Shown: in pieces, positions 1 to 55,183 of the stretch | Position numbering within the stretch: position 1 is the first letter of the stretch | Layout of the letters: every line of letters begins with the position of its first letter | Origin: Euglena gracilis | Lineage: Eukaryota; Euglenida; Euglenophyceae; Euglenales | Assembly: GCA_039621445.1 (NCBI GenBank) | Contig: CP154954.1 | Coordinates: forward strand, 21,650,954-21,714,953 | Direction: 5' to 3' | DNA: 64,000 nt | Notes under the pieces: model-generated | What the model saw: only the letters and a program-made list of their open reading frames with translations | Database searches by the model: none | What the model was told of the DNA's origin: nothing | Position numbers and translations under genes: made by a program

Positions 1-1010
1 TCCCACAAGCACACCCACTTGGAACCCGGTCAGGCACCCCCCCTCCTGGGGGCAAAGGCGAACCTAATTTCAGCTGCCGGGTCCACCCCCCTGGGTCTCC
101 TTCACCGCTCCCAGCCGGCTACTCTAGTCCACGACCCAGGAAATGGCGTTCATCGGTTTCCAGCACCTCCCAACCTGGTTCGACTCTTCAGGCTATGGGG
201 AGGCAGGGGACGCGAGAGCCCCTCTTTTGCTGGCGGACACGCCCTTCCGAGCCTCCTTCACTGCAGTTTTTCCGGCCTGCTCGTGCCTGCAGCTACTCTA
301 GTCCACGGCCCAGGTCTCTCCTCTTTCCTCTCTTGTCTGTATGGTCTGTGTGGGGGTCTACTGCTCCAAGACCCCAAGGGTGGTCATCGGTTTCCAGCAC
401 CTCCCAACCTGGGTCGACTCTTCAGGCAATGGGGAGGCAGGGGACGCGAGAGCCCCTCTTTTGCTGTCGGACACACCCCTCTGAGCCCAAGTTGCTACAT
501 TTTTAAGGCCGACTCATGCCTGCAGCAACCTGGGTCCCAGGAAATGCCACGCGAGTGCGTGGCCCCACGGCCGGCGTGGGTGGTCCGGTCCCCCTGTGTG
601 CACTGTGGCTGTTGTTTTGGTGCCTTTTATCCCTTCTTCTGGCCTGGCGCTGTTGTTCGCCTCTGGCTCATTTTGTCTGTGTATGTGGAGGTGGCCGGAG
701 CCTGGCGGGACTTACCTTGTTTACGACGCCGGCCACCAAGCGCCCGCCAGGCACATACTCCACTTTAGTTAGGGGGGGTCTCCTTCACCGTGACGACGCA
801 CCGGTTACTCCAGTCCACGACCCCAGCAGGTGTGGTTCCCAACTCAGTGGACAGGTCCACTCAATTGGGAACAAACTCATGGGTAGGTCTGTTCCAGGCC
901 CGGAGGCACCTCCCGGGGCAGCCCTGTCCCACAAGCACACCCACTTGGAACCCGGTCAGGCACCCCCCCTCGGGTCAGGCACCCCCCCGGTCAGGCACCC
1001 CCCGGGGTAA
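1..1010. repeat. Degenerate duplicated repeat block
   Basis: Bases 1-48 recur almost exactly at 927-974. A segment of about 100 bp at 151-252 recurs at 385-486 (offset 234). A third shared piece, containing CTCCTTCACCG and AGTCCACGACCC, occurs near 90-140 and again near 780-823. The block is therefore an imperfect nested tandem duplication. Open frames crossing it (for example 19-768) have the same composition in several frames and no recognisable domain, so I do not call a gene here. Confidence 0.75.
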
Positions 1011-1921
1011 GAACAGAGCATACTGCCCATCACCCCCCACCAAAGCAGTATCCGGAGACAATCAACACAGGGGTGAGACTCGACACTGTGAGGACACGGC
1101 TTCTCTTATTCAGCCTTTGAAACTCCATACCCCAACGTTGACAGGCACAGGGGGCAGAGATTTTTTTTAAAGCTTTCGTGACCCGGGGTGGGTGGGTGGG
1201 GGGTGGGTCCCAGCCGAGTCCCCCCCCCCCTGTCGGTCGGAGTCGGCCAAGTGGATACCCTGCCGAAGGCAGGGTCTTCCTCTATTTTCGGCGCAAAACA
1301 CCGAAAAATTTTAGACCCAAAATTTGACCCAAAGCGTCCCAAAAGCATCCCTCCAAGCGCCTCCCTCCCCAGGCCCCCAGAGGGTGGGTGGGTGGGTCCG
1401 GAACCAAAAACCTCCAACAGGGGGATGTTTTCGGTTTGCCAGAAGGGTTTTGCTAATTTCCCTATCAAACCCTTCCAGCCGGTACCAAGCGCCCTGGCCA
1501 ACTCCCCAACCGCTTTCGTGAGCGGTCACCTACCCCATGTTTTTTGATGTTTCGAGTTTCGACTGACACCCGCAGTTTCTGTACAACCAGGAATCAGCTT
1601 AAGGATTTGCAGTTCCGGGGCAGCGGGGGGGGGGGAGTGGCTGGACTGCAGCCAGTCCAAAAGCATCCAGTGGAATTTTGAGTGTACCACCCCCCTAAGA
1701 GGCGATCTGTTAGCAGCCCCAGTTTGTGAAAATTTTCAAGTGACCAGCACAGAGCACTGGAAAAATTTTCCTGCCACGCAAAAAACCTGGAAGGAACCTG
1801 CCAGAAATGTCTGTTTTTTTTGCATTTTTTGAATTTTTGGGAACAAAACCCAGAAAATACCGTGTTAAAACCCTCATTTCCACATCGGCGCGCAGCGCCA
1901 AAGAGAATTTTTTTCCCAGTC

Positions 1922-1974
1922 AGGGGGACCCCAGGACCCTCCCCTCGGGGAGAGGGGGGTCCTGGGGTCCCCCT
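1922..1974. repeat. Perfect 17-bp inverted repeat (hairpin)
   Basis: The arm GGGGGACCCCAGGACCC is followed after about 18 bases by its exact reverse complement, GGGTCCTGGGGTCCCCC. The loop is itself C- and G-rich (CTCGGGGAG). No gene is adjacent. Confidence 0.85.
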
Positions 1975-3452
1975 CGGTTTTTTTCCATCTGGTGACTTTA
2001 TGCAGTTATTCCAAAATTCCCAGCCAGTGGACCCACCTGGAGTCTTTAAGCCGAGGCCTATGTGCGACTCCAGCCACCCTGCCAGGTCAGAAGATTGTGT
2101 GTCTGCCCTTGTCTTCCTTGTTCCCCCTGTCGTCTGTGTTGACGCCATTTGATGACCCGTTCTGCCGGGCGCGGCGTCTCCTGCAAGCCTCTGTAAATAG
2201 GCGGACCAACCTGGGCTGTACACGGCTCACCCAGTGCCGCGCAACGTTCACAACTTTGAACATTTTCCTGATAATTTACAATACCTCCACACTGGTATTG
2301 GTCCTGACCAAGGGCGAATGCGAAATGGTTATTTTGGGGCCAAGTTTGCACGTTAGGAACCTCTTGTAGGCCAAACGCAAATGGGTCAGCAAAGTCAAAG
2401 TATCAGTGGGGTCAAGGTTGCAAGCTTAGCACAAGAGGCAAACTCTGAGAGGATGACCGGCACACGATATAACGTTCCAGAGTCATAACCTTTCATAACC
2501 TTTCAAAGAAATATGTATTCAGTTTGGGGCTGCCGACCCATTCCAATCAATCACCACAGCAACCTCACTGTTTGACAAATGCTGCAATGGACATTTTGAC
2601 ATCATCATCCAATGATAAAATCCAGTCCCTGCAATTCCACCATTGTGCAAACCGTTTCTCTGTTTGTCCGTTTCGCTGTGCTCACCATTGTGTAGGCATC
2701 TTTGGGTTTTGAGATTGGTGGAAGGGGGACTGTCCTGACCCCCCCTCCCTTTCGAGGTGTTGGGAGGGGTGGTTCGACCCACCCACTCCCCATAGCCAGA
2801 AGCCGGGTTTGCAAGATATTTTCTTCCCACGCTGTGCACTGGAGATAAGGAAAACATATTTTTCAAATATTAGTATTTAATTTTCAATGTTTCAAATTTT
2901 CTTTTTTCGCACTTTGCTGCATCTTCATTTATATTTCTCAGATTTGTATTTTTCATTTTCTGCAAAATCAATTTTTTTGTATTTTTTAAAAACAACAACA
3001 ACAAATTTTTCCCTTCATGCGCATTCCAGCACATTACAAAGGAAGTTTTTCCTCGTTCTAAAGACACACCAAGCCTCCGAAGGTAACGAGACACGCCATA
3101 CTGGGCGAAATGGGCAAGTTTCAGGTCAAGAATTGCATTTTTTTGCTAATATTCGGGCATTTTTTCCAAGTTGGTGAATGCGTGCCTTGAGGCCAGCTTC
3201 CGGGGGGGGGGGGCATGCTGATCAGGCCCTCCCGGGATGGGGTTCTTCAGCCCTTCAACGACTCCCGGGTCAAACCAGCAAAGAAACAATTTTAAAACAA
3301 CAAAAATCATATGAATGCGTCACAGTTGATTGTGTTTTTTTTGATCCCCTCATCCCCACTGTTGATTCCCCCAGCACAGTGTTGCGTTAAGACCCCCTTC
3401 AGGCGTGCTGGCTACAGCTGCAAATTGAGGGCCACCAAATGGAGATCAGGCT

Positions 3453-3758
3453 CAGGCCGTATTTTAGTCGGGTGCCGATCCCACCTCGGGGGGGGGGGGG
3501 TGCCTGCCTGGGCAGGCACCCCAAGGCACTCCAAATCCGACCCGGGGGGGGGGGGGTAGGGCACACGGCCAAAAGTTCCCTTGCACAGACCCCGGCGCCA
3601 AAGGCACCGGGGAGCCAAAAATGGCCTATTTTCAAAGGAATGTGCCTGGGCACAGGCCGACATCCGACCCCCGGGGGGGGGGGGGGGGTAGTGCCTGCCT
3701 GGGCAGGCACCCCAAGGCACTCCAGACCCCCCCGGGGTTGGTAAAAAAAAACAGCCTG
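3453..3758. mobile_element. hAT-like MITE, copy 1 of family M
   Basis: This non-autonomous element of about 306 bp starts CAGGCCGTATTTTAG and ends TAAAAAAAAACAGCCTG, giving short terminal inverted repeats. The flanks ATCAGGCT (3445-3452) and ATCCGGCC (3759-3766) match at 6 of 8 bases, as an aged 8-bp target duplication would. The interior carries the palindrome GCCTGCCTGGGCAGGC twice and the segment AAAATGGCCTATTTTCAAAG shared by all family members. It has no coding capacity. Confidence 0.8.
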
Positions 3759-4919
3759 ATCCGGCCGAAGGGCAGCTGGACAGCTGGGGGAATTCTTTTG
3801 AAACAAATGTGATAATGAAAAGGCAACGTCCCGAAAACCACCTTCAAAATGGGTCGAAAGGGGGCTGTTCAACGCAAAGTATTCAAGTGTTGTCGTTTTG
3901 AAAAGCAGGCTGTCTCGGACTATTTAGGCTCGTTTTAATTCTTCCAGGTCTGTTTCGACCCACCCCCCAGAGTACCCCAAGGGGTTTCGCCAGCCTAAAT
4001 GTTCTGCCCCCCTCCGGACGCTTGGGCCTCCTTCTCCTCCCTCTTTTGTATGCAGAATATGCAGAATTTGGCCCCTCAGAAAATGGTTTTCCGCCTTAAC
4101 TTGCTGTCTTGCCCCCCCCATTTTTTTCAGGCATTTTGGCCTACCACATGACCCGCCGAAATCCTCACATACAAACTTGGCCGACCACCCCAAGGTTGGC
4201 CCCCCACGTTTGCCTTCAATCAGGGCCAAGCGTAGCGCTTGAGCCAAAACCCCCGAGATCACCAAAGCAGTTCCTTTGCCTGACTGAGCGGTGGTTCTCC
4301 CTGGCACCCCTGGACCCTGCGGACCACCTCCGGGGTCTTCTTCGGGACACGGCCGCGGGGAACGGGCTTCGGGTTCCAGTCCGCCCCACCAGCACTGCCG
4401 GTCCCCCAGTGCTGCCTGTGCTCCCCCAGGGGTGCGGATGGCGCGGCGCCCAACAAACAAGGGCCCGGTGGCCCGCCACCGCTAGCTGCATGCGGGGCCC
4501 CTCCGAGGCGTGAGCTCGCCCCCTCCCCCGCAATGGAAACCGTTGTTTGCTGGGAGCTTGGCGTGTTTGTTCGTTGTTGGCACTTGTCGCGCAGCAGGGA
4601 AGGGGAAATGCGCATTGTGCAGTTTTTTTTGCAGTTTTTGTGACGCGATTTTTTTCAGTGCTTGTTTGAGAAAACACTTCGCGTGAGAAATTTTTGCACA
4701 TTTTTTTGTAAAGGGTTTTATATTGCAAAAAAGCGTTTTGGTGAGTTCCTTTCAATAGAATTGTGCATGGTCTAAGAATTCTCATGTATGTGCAAGTTTT
4801 TTTTGCACACACAAGTGAAGTTTTCCACTTGACCGTGACTTGACCCCCCCCCCCCCCGTGTGCACGGCTTTGTTTAATGGCGAATTGCTCCTCATATCGC
4901 CCCCTCCCTGTCCCCACAG

Positions 4920-29285
<24,366 letters not shown>

Positions 29286-29315
<30 letters not shown>

Positions 29316-31180
29316 GGTAGGTGGCAGGGGGGGGTCGCTGAGCTCTTATCCTTATGGGTAAGAGCGAAGCTTACCCCTGGGGAAAAGGGGGGGTCGGACC
29401 CCCCCCGCCCTCCCCCTCCTCGGGTCGGGGCCACCAGGAGAACCGGCAGATTATCACCATGATCCCGGCTCCATTCCCGGAATTTTTTTCAGTCGCGAGC
29501 GACTGGATTTCTGGTTTCCGAATAACCTCCGTTTGACCCGCCTGAGTTATTCACGCGCGAAGGGGTCCAAACTTGGTAGGATTGTCCCCCCCTTCTTCCA
29601 ACTCTGCCATTTCGCCGGGTCCAAAAATGGGTCAAAAATCAATTTTCGAGAATATCTCGAGAAAACGTACATTATTTCCGGAAATGTCGGTCTGACGGAA
29701 TGTACCCCCGGAGGCCCCCCATTGCCCCCCATTCGCCGTTTTGGCCGCCGACACGCTTTTGCAGCCCAAAACGGCCATTTTGGGGTGTTTTTGGGGCCGC
29801 TTTTCGGCCAAAAAAATCGGTTTTTCCAAAATATCTCGACAATGAATCAAAATCAAAGAAAATTCCCGGAGAGCAGAAATGAAGCCCTTGGAATGCCCTA
29901 TCCAACCATGGTTCATTTTCCCCCAACTCTTCATGTAGCCCAAGTTACAGCTATTTTTCGGCCATTTTTGGCCCATTTCAGGGGCATTTTGAGCTGTTTT
30001 CGGGATCAAAAAATCGATGTTTCCAAAATATCTCGAAAATGGACCAAAATCAAAGAAAATGTCCGGGGACCTAAAGTGAAGCTCTTGGAACGCCCAATCT
30101 ATCCATATTTTGATTTCCCTGCAACTCCCTGCCAAGCCCGAAATATGGCCGATTTATGGCCCAAAACAGCTCGGCAGCCTTGCAACTTAGCCGTTTTCGG
30201 CCGTCATTTGGCTCAAAAAATCGATTTTTCTGAGATTTCTCAAAAAATGGTGGGGAATCAAAGGAAATGTCCGGATACCTAAATTGAAGCCCTTAGAATG
30301 CCCTATCTAACAGTATTTCAATTTCCCTGCAACTCCCCGCCTTGCCCGAGTTACGACCATTTTTCGGCCAATTTTGGCTGAAAAATGGACATTTTTGGTC
30401 ATTTTGTACAGTTTTGGCCTGTTTGACTTGGCTGTTTTCGGCCATTTTTTCGACTTTTTGAAAGTCGAATTTCTTTGCCCGAAACCATGTTCTTTGGCCT
30501 CCCGGACCCGGAAAAACTGTGTTTTGAGCCGAAAATGAGCGTTTTTTGACCTGCCGACCCCCCGTTTGGCCTGAAACCCATGGATTTTGGGTCAAAAACG
30601 AATAAAAACAGTCGAAAAAATCCACAATTTTTTTTTGCCCAAAACGATGTTTTTTGGCCGTCCGGACCCGGAAAACCTGTTTTTGAGCCGAAAATGAGCA
30701 CCAAAACGTACCGAAAATTTCTTCCCATAACCCCTGCGTCCAAGCCACGTTTTCTGTTTTACAGTGGAAAACCGCGCAAGGTAAAGAGCTCAGCACGATT
30801 CAAAACCTGGTTACCCACCCCTCCTGGGGGGGGTCCCCCCACCCTGCCCTCCTCCTCTGCGGGGCTTCCGGCGCTTCGCGGCGGGTGTGTATTTTAGGAC
30901 CCTCTTGAGGCTCAATATGAAATTTTGGCAAAATGACCAAAATTGGCAAGAAGAAATGGTCGTAATTCGGGCTAGGCGGGGAGTTGCAGGGAAGTCAAAA
31001 TACTGCTAGATGGGGCATTTTAAGGGCTTCAATTTAGGTCTCCAGACATTTCTTTCGATTCCCCACCATTTTTGAGAAATCTCAAAAAAAATGTGACCCC
31101 AAAAACGGCCGAAATTTTTCACTCAACGGTGAGAATTTCCGGCGACTGAAAACTGGAGGCAGGAGGGGGTCCCCATGCAA
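29286..31180. mobile_element. E3-related element E4 (right end not found)
   Basis: It begins CAGGTTGTATGGGAAGC, like the E3 terminus, and keeps the E3 order. GCTGAGCTCTTA comes first, then the segment containing TTATCACCATGATCCCGGC and CAGTCGCGAGCGACTGGAT. Three units of about 205 bp follow (29820-30380), then short 162-bp-type units (30480-30720) and AAAGAGCTCAGCAC (near 30784). After that, a segment at 30950-31090 is an inverted copy of the 205-bp unit. I could not find a matching right terminus or a target duplication. Confidence 0.6.
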
Positions 31181-34100
31181 GCCTGATGGGGGCATCGTGG
31201 GGGGGGGAGCCTCCCTATTTTATGCTCGGCTCCAAAGCTCCAAAACTGACACCCCAACAGTGTGTCCCCTGAGCTCCCCTCCCCGGCCGACCGGATCCAA
31301 AAAAAAAAAGCTCTGGTGCCAAATCCTCTGGAGCAGGGTAGGGTCACAATAGGCACAAATTATGCCTAATTCAGGTCTGTTTTTATTTGCCTTTCCGCAA
31401 AGCTTGTCCTGCCCGAGAACCATCAGTGCCCCCAGTCCTGGCCAACTTCAGATGGCAATTGCCTGTACATAGGGGACTGGGTGTGGGTTCGGTCAGGAGC
31501 CATGTAAGCCCGGTACGGCAAAGGGCATTGGCATGTTTCCAGTTCCGAAGCACATAACTAGGGCAGTCTGTAAGGGACCTATTTCCTTTTAAGCCACCTC
31601 TTAAGGGTGCCCCTTGCCCAAAGGGCAAGCAATGGGGGTCAACCTTGGGCTCGAACGGGCTGGAATTACGGAGTCAAAAAAAACTTGTTATTGATGTTTG
31701 GGATAGATGGTCTAATGATGCTTGAAATCAAATTTGCTTCGGGATCGATTTATTTCGCTGATAAATTTTGCAGGTAAATCAGGGGGATGGTTTATTGAGT
31801 CAGTGAGATTAGGTTTATTCAGCTGAGCTCCAAAGCAGGCTGAATAATAAGAAGGGTGGGTATACCTTGTCAACCAGGGGGGGGGGGGCAGAGTTCAACG
31901 TGAGAGCAGGGGGGTCTGACATCCCCCAAGGCTTGTGCAGGGGAGCCCTGTGCAGGGTATCGGGAACGACTGCAACAATTTCTCCCGATTTTTTTTGGCA
32001 GAGTCCGAACCACATTTGTTTGGAACAAGCTTTTAATGTTCATATCCTTTCTGATAACCTCTTAAATTTTTATTTTTATCCCCCCTGGGTGGGAGAAATA
32101 AAGAAGAAGCGCCAAGAAAACCCATACCCATTATTTGTTGCTGACAGAAATGTTTAAAATGCTTTGTGAAAGCAGTTTTTGCTTTTCTAGGCATACAATT
32201 ATCCTTATTTTTGTTTTTTTTCCTTCATTTTTTACACCTCTTCCCGGGGCCGACAACCCACCCGAATCTTAACGCCCCCAATATGGCATCTCACAATCCA
32301 ATGAAACAGTTGCCACCACCCTCCCAGGTTCTGAGATAAGACGCTACCCACCCATAACCGACCACGACCCAACTATTTGAAATTAGTGCACTGAAATTAA
32401 TTATGATGGAAATTATATGTGTGCAAACCGCCGTCTTTTTTGGGGGGTGCTGGTTCCTAGAAACAAATTGCAACGGGTGTGGTTTCCTCGCAGCCCACCG
32501 TTCACATACAAGTACGACAACCCCGCCACCACCCTCAATAGACTCTACACTGTGAAGCACGGCCCCACCGGATAACCCGCACACAAAGGTCACAGTCTGC
32601 CCCATTCTTGAAGAAGGCCGTGTTTGTGCCTTGTGGGCCTCCAGCCACTGTCGTTGCCATGCTTTGTTGACTTTCACTCCAAACACACATCCAAGGATCA
32701 GAGTAGGGGCAGAGGTAATTGTTTAAAATGATTATTGCCATCAGTTCTTTGAATCTCGAAAAGAGCGATCCGGCAAACCAACAGTTCTGATGGGTCTATC
32801 AGTTGGATTGGTCTGATTGGTTCTGTGGTCAGGGGTTTTGCAGAGTGGGTGCCATGAGATCAATACTTTGGAAGGGCAAAGGTTTGACGCCACTTTTGCC
32901 CGGTTTGTGCTAAACGGCCTTCCTCCCCTTCCTTTTCCTCGATGTCTTGCACTGTTTGTGGATAGTGCCCAGGCGCATTCCGGTTTGTCGCCCCACAGTG
33001 GTTTCTTGCGCAGTTCGCTACCTCCCTTCCCTTGTCCACGGAACACGCCCTCTCCACTCATGCAGCTGAGCTTCGCGGGTTTTGGTGAGCCACAGAATTA
33101 GTGGCAACTGCTTTTTAGTGTGCTTGCTTTCTTATTTAAGAAAATAATAACAACCCGAGAGGGATCTCCACAACAATCAACACAATGTTTTTGCTTTGTA
33201 TTTCCTACCAACGCCGGATGGCGTTTTTGAGAATACAACAGTGCTTTGCCTTGAGAAATTGCAGCTCACCCTCAGATGTTTCGGCAAAAAAAACCTGGGA
33301 CACCCCTGCTTACCTGACCTCGGGCGCACAACCCACACCACACCTCCTTCTCCTGGGGCGATTTTGCCCCTGTGCTTTGTCAGCGCATATCTCTGACCCG
33401 TGTGACCGTTACCATCTGTGACCCCTGTCCGCGTTGCCCTGCTTATGTAGGCGCCACTGATTCTGACGAGCCTTTTCTCTGCAACGCGTGTCCCACTTTT
33501 GGAATTGGTCGGCGAGCAGCCTCCCGGAAGACAGGCAACATCAAAGGAAGGGGAGGTTTGGGAAGCCGCAGCTCTTGGACCCGGCGAGACGGTACAGCTG
33601 TGTGGCAGGGATATGTTGATATGTGCAGAGGAGGAATGCATTTCTCATTTTTTTTGCTTTTTCGCAAAAAAATGCATATTTTTGCGCATTTTTTTCAGTA
33701 CATTTTTTGCTTTTTTGGTGAAGTTTTTTTGTATTTTACCCAATTTTCGCATCTTTTTCACCATTTTTGCATTTTTTGCGTTTTTTTAAAATTGCAAGTT
33801 TTTGAGACTGATTTTCCCTCGTATTTCCGTAAAACTCTTGGTGGATTTGGTGCCATTTTTTGTATTTTTTAAGTAATTTTTGCATGTTTGTGTTTTTTTT
33901 GCATTTCTTCACTTAGATTTTTGCATTTTGCATTTTCGCATTTATTCACATTTTTTTTGTTTTTTTGCGCATTTTTGTATTTTTTGACGCCGGGCTAACG
34001 CTTTCTCCCCCCCTTGATGTGTGCATTTGTCTACCAACCCCCCCCCCCGGGCTAACGCTTTCTTCCCCCCCCTGATTTGTGCATTTGTCAACAAACCCCC

Positions 34101-35517
34101 CCTTCGGGAAATTGTCATGCCTGAGAACCTGCCAAGGTCCTGCTCAGGAAACTGTCAGGGTCCCTTCAACTGGCCAACCTGCCCGGTGACAGCTTCCTGG
34201 GGGGGGGGTAAGCAGGATTTTTCAATATTTGAACTCGTTGAAAAGCACTCCAAGAAAGTTTGACGACGGTTTGGGTTGGATTTTTCTTGTTCCAAAAGGG
34301 ATTGTGTGTGCTCGAGGAACACGCATCCGTATGAACCAAAGTCTACCCGCGTTAGCAGCAGTGGTTTTGTTAAGTTTTGTTTGGGATTTGGTTTGGGTCA
34401 GGGGTTTGGCGTGGATTTGTGGTGGGGTGTCAGTTGTGGTCTCCTCCAAAGCAGTTTCTAATCCTTTTTTTCGGTGTGTTGGAAAAGGGATTTTTTTGGG
34501 CCTAAAACTCTTTTCTGACACGCCGGAAAATAGGATCAGACACCTCTTTGGAGGAGACCACAACCTTTGTCTCCTGGATTTTGTACCCACAATAGCCTCT
34601 TCCCCCCAGGGGTGGTGGATGGGTACATTCTTTTCCACCATGAGGAAGAAGTTGCTTTGCACATTTGTTTTTCTAATGAAAATTTTTTATAAAAACTCAG
34701 AAATATGACAAATTTGTGAGAAATATGACACAAATGGTGCAAATTTGCACACATTTTGTATTTCATTGTGCAACAACTGAAAGAATTAACACAAGTGTAT
34801 AGAACTTCGATTTGTCTGTGGTTTCTGGTAGAAGAGAAACTTCCCTGTGCAACCCCTTAAAAAATGCAAAATTTGGGAGGCCAAATAAACAAAAATCAGC
34901 AAGAAATGCACATTTCCTCAAAATTTTTCATTGTTCAAAAATGCAAATTGTGCAACTTGCAACCCCCCCCCCCTGAACCACACAAACACCCCAAATTTTG
35001 AAGGAAATCGGCAAAAACCAGGCAAGCAAAATCCCAGAAGAGGTGCACACTGCAATCTGGGGCACTTTACATGTGAGTGTTTTCTGTGTGCAATGGACGA
35101 TGGGTGAATGGATCGATGAACATGCACACAAATATGAGCATACAGCGCAAATGGTTTTTTTTGGAAAAAGAGTGGGCGGCACCGTGTAAATGATTGTACA
35201 AATATGCACTGTGTTGCATGTCAGATAATGTTGCACAATGAAAATTTCCATGTTTATTTCGATCCTGCCTTTGTAACAGCCCCACTTCTATTGGGAGGGG
35301 TGGAGACGACACCAGGATGCCAGGGACCTTGCCAGCCCCATTTGCTGGAACATGTGTCTGGAAGCTGCGTTCCATTCCGTATTGCCCAGATGTGCCATAC
35401 TGCGACTGTTTGCCGTATCTTCCCTGTGTCCAGGTTCCTTCTTGCCTTGGGGTTTTGCAAATTCAGGGCAGAGTCCTGCCATACCTCGCTCGCCACCAGA
35501 GTGCGCTGTAACCCACG
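31181..35517. other. Intergenic stretch between genes A and B
   Basis: T-rich and mixed sequence with C runs. It includes a T-rich patch at 33640-33980 and a 34-bp near-repeat at 33986-34110 (CGGGCTAACGCTTTC, twice). A moderately GC-rich patch near 33430-33610 has open frames but no recognisable domain, and its minus-strand frame is no better. I found no convincing gene. Confidence 0.5.
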
Positions 35518-53546
<18,029 letters not shown>

Positions 53547-55183
53547 GCGCACCATACCCGTCGGGGGGCAGAGAGGGGCCCCAGATGTTAGGACTTTCTT
53601 TTGTTTGTTTCCGGTGCATCCACAATAGCCCGCTTAAACACCACGGCAAGTAGGGTGCACCCTCCTTCCCCCAAGATGGCAGCCAGTTGCATTTCGGGCA
53701 ATTGTGATTTGCTTTCTTGGGGGTTTAGTCGGAAGCTTCTCCACGCTTATTTTCCAGGAGAGAGGTTTGGTTGCTGGAGGAAGAGGGAAGGTTCTTCCCC
53801 CTTTTCTGTCCCCCGTGTCAACGGCACATTCTCGAACATTACCTGGTGTTTTTTTCCCTTTGAAGTTCTGTAATTCTTACACAGCGTGTCATTGGCACAA
53901 ATAATTCCCCCTGGCCCCAACTTCGGATGCCCAAATAAGTTACCCCGGGTATTATTAATTGTGGGGGTGGGGGTATTGGACTTAACAATATTCGCTTTTG
54001 AACTTTGAATAATTTGGGGGGACAATTGCCGAGTTTTTTTTTTTGGTTTTCAGGTGCAGATTTTTGTGCCACAGTTGGCTCCAATTCCAACCAGTCCAGC
54101 CATGCAGAAAACATTCATCCCATTCCCCCTCCCTGGTTGCTGACTTATTGTGACCTTTTCCTGTTGCATTGTCCATCTTCCATCGCTCTGCCAGCTGCAT
54201 ATTCATTGATGTGCAGCTGATGAAACCTGCCTCTGCTTCGCAGCTGACCTCTCGCTCCCTCTCTCGTCTTGCCCACTCCCCTGGACCACTACGTTGACGT
54301 ACGGTGCTTTGTGATGTGCCACGCTGTCCATTGGCCTCGAGCAGCACCTCACTCCCCGCCCCCCAAAGAAGATGAGCCCCAGCTCAGGTTTGTTTTGCTT
54401 TCCTGTTGACCCACGTGAGGGTCTCAAAGGCAGCCGCTTGAAGGTGCCCCAGAGGGCCGCCAGTCAATTGCACGGCCGCTTTGTTGGTTCCGCGCCGTCG
54501 AAGGAACGACCATCCGTGCCGTTTTCGTTGCATCCATGCCGCTGTGGTCATCCGGGTCGGGTGGGAGGCTGGCTTTCCGCCTCAATCTGTATTGGGGAAC
54601 CCAGTCCAGGCTTCTTTTGACAGAAAATCGCCCCCAGGGGTTTTTTTAGTCGTGGACCCGGGGGGGGGGTAGGGTGGGTGCGTCCGGCCAAGCCCCCCCC
54701 CCCCGGGGGATCCCCCCACAGAGGGGAGTGTATATACTTTTCGGCGCCGAAAAAAGTGCTATTTTTAGCACTTTTCGCGATTTTTCGGCCATTTTTTTTG
54801 TGGGTCCCCCGGGACCCCCCCCCCCCGGTCTTAAAAAATCCCCTGATCGCCCCCCCCCCAGGGATGGTGCTATGGGCAGCCAGGGCAGCAGCGGAGGGGA
54901 AGCATTTCCGTCGGGTTTTGGGGTGGGCAGTGCTATAACACAGCCTCCAGCGCCGAAGGCGCCGTGGCCCAAAGGCGGCCATTTGCGAGAAGGAAAATTT
55001 GGCTGGGTTGGCCGGAGCCAGAACCCAAAACCAACCGGGGGGGGGGGGGCGCTATAGGCAAGGCACCTCGCAGCACGAGGTCAGCACCCGCAGGCTTGGT
55101 CGAACCAAAATAGCCTGCCCCAGCGCCTCCGTGCGCCTCCGGACAGCCCAGCCCCCCCCCATGCCCGGGTGCCGCGGGGCGGG
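53547..55183. other. Intergenic stretch between genes B and C
   Basis: No exon is recognised. The stretch has C/G runs and a hairpin-rich patch near 54660-54980 (GTGCTATTTTTAGCAC at about 54755). The repeat-derived phrase GCGCCGAAGGCGCC appears near 54950. Gene B's 3' UTR and gene C's promoter should lie here, but no clear signal is visible. Confidence 0.5.

Larger units (their letters stand above)
1011..4919. other. Upstream non-coding stretch, no gene seen
   Basis: This stretch holds a strong hairpin at 1922-1974, one small transposon-like element at 3453-3758, and otherwise T-rich and C/G-run sequence. It should contain the start of gene A, because the first recognisable exon (4920-4956) begins in mid-frame, but I could not identify that start. 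A short GC-rich patch near 4380-4500 has an acceptor-like CCCCCAG, but its translation is not recognisable. Confidence 0.5.

Noticed and set aside
33177-33872. Possible gene near 33.4-33.6 kb on either strand
   Set aside because: It is moderately GC-rich, but no domain, splice pattern or motif supports it, and frames on both strands look alike.
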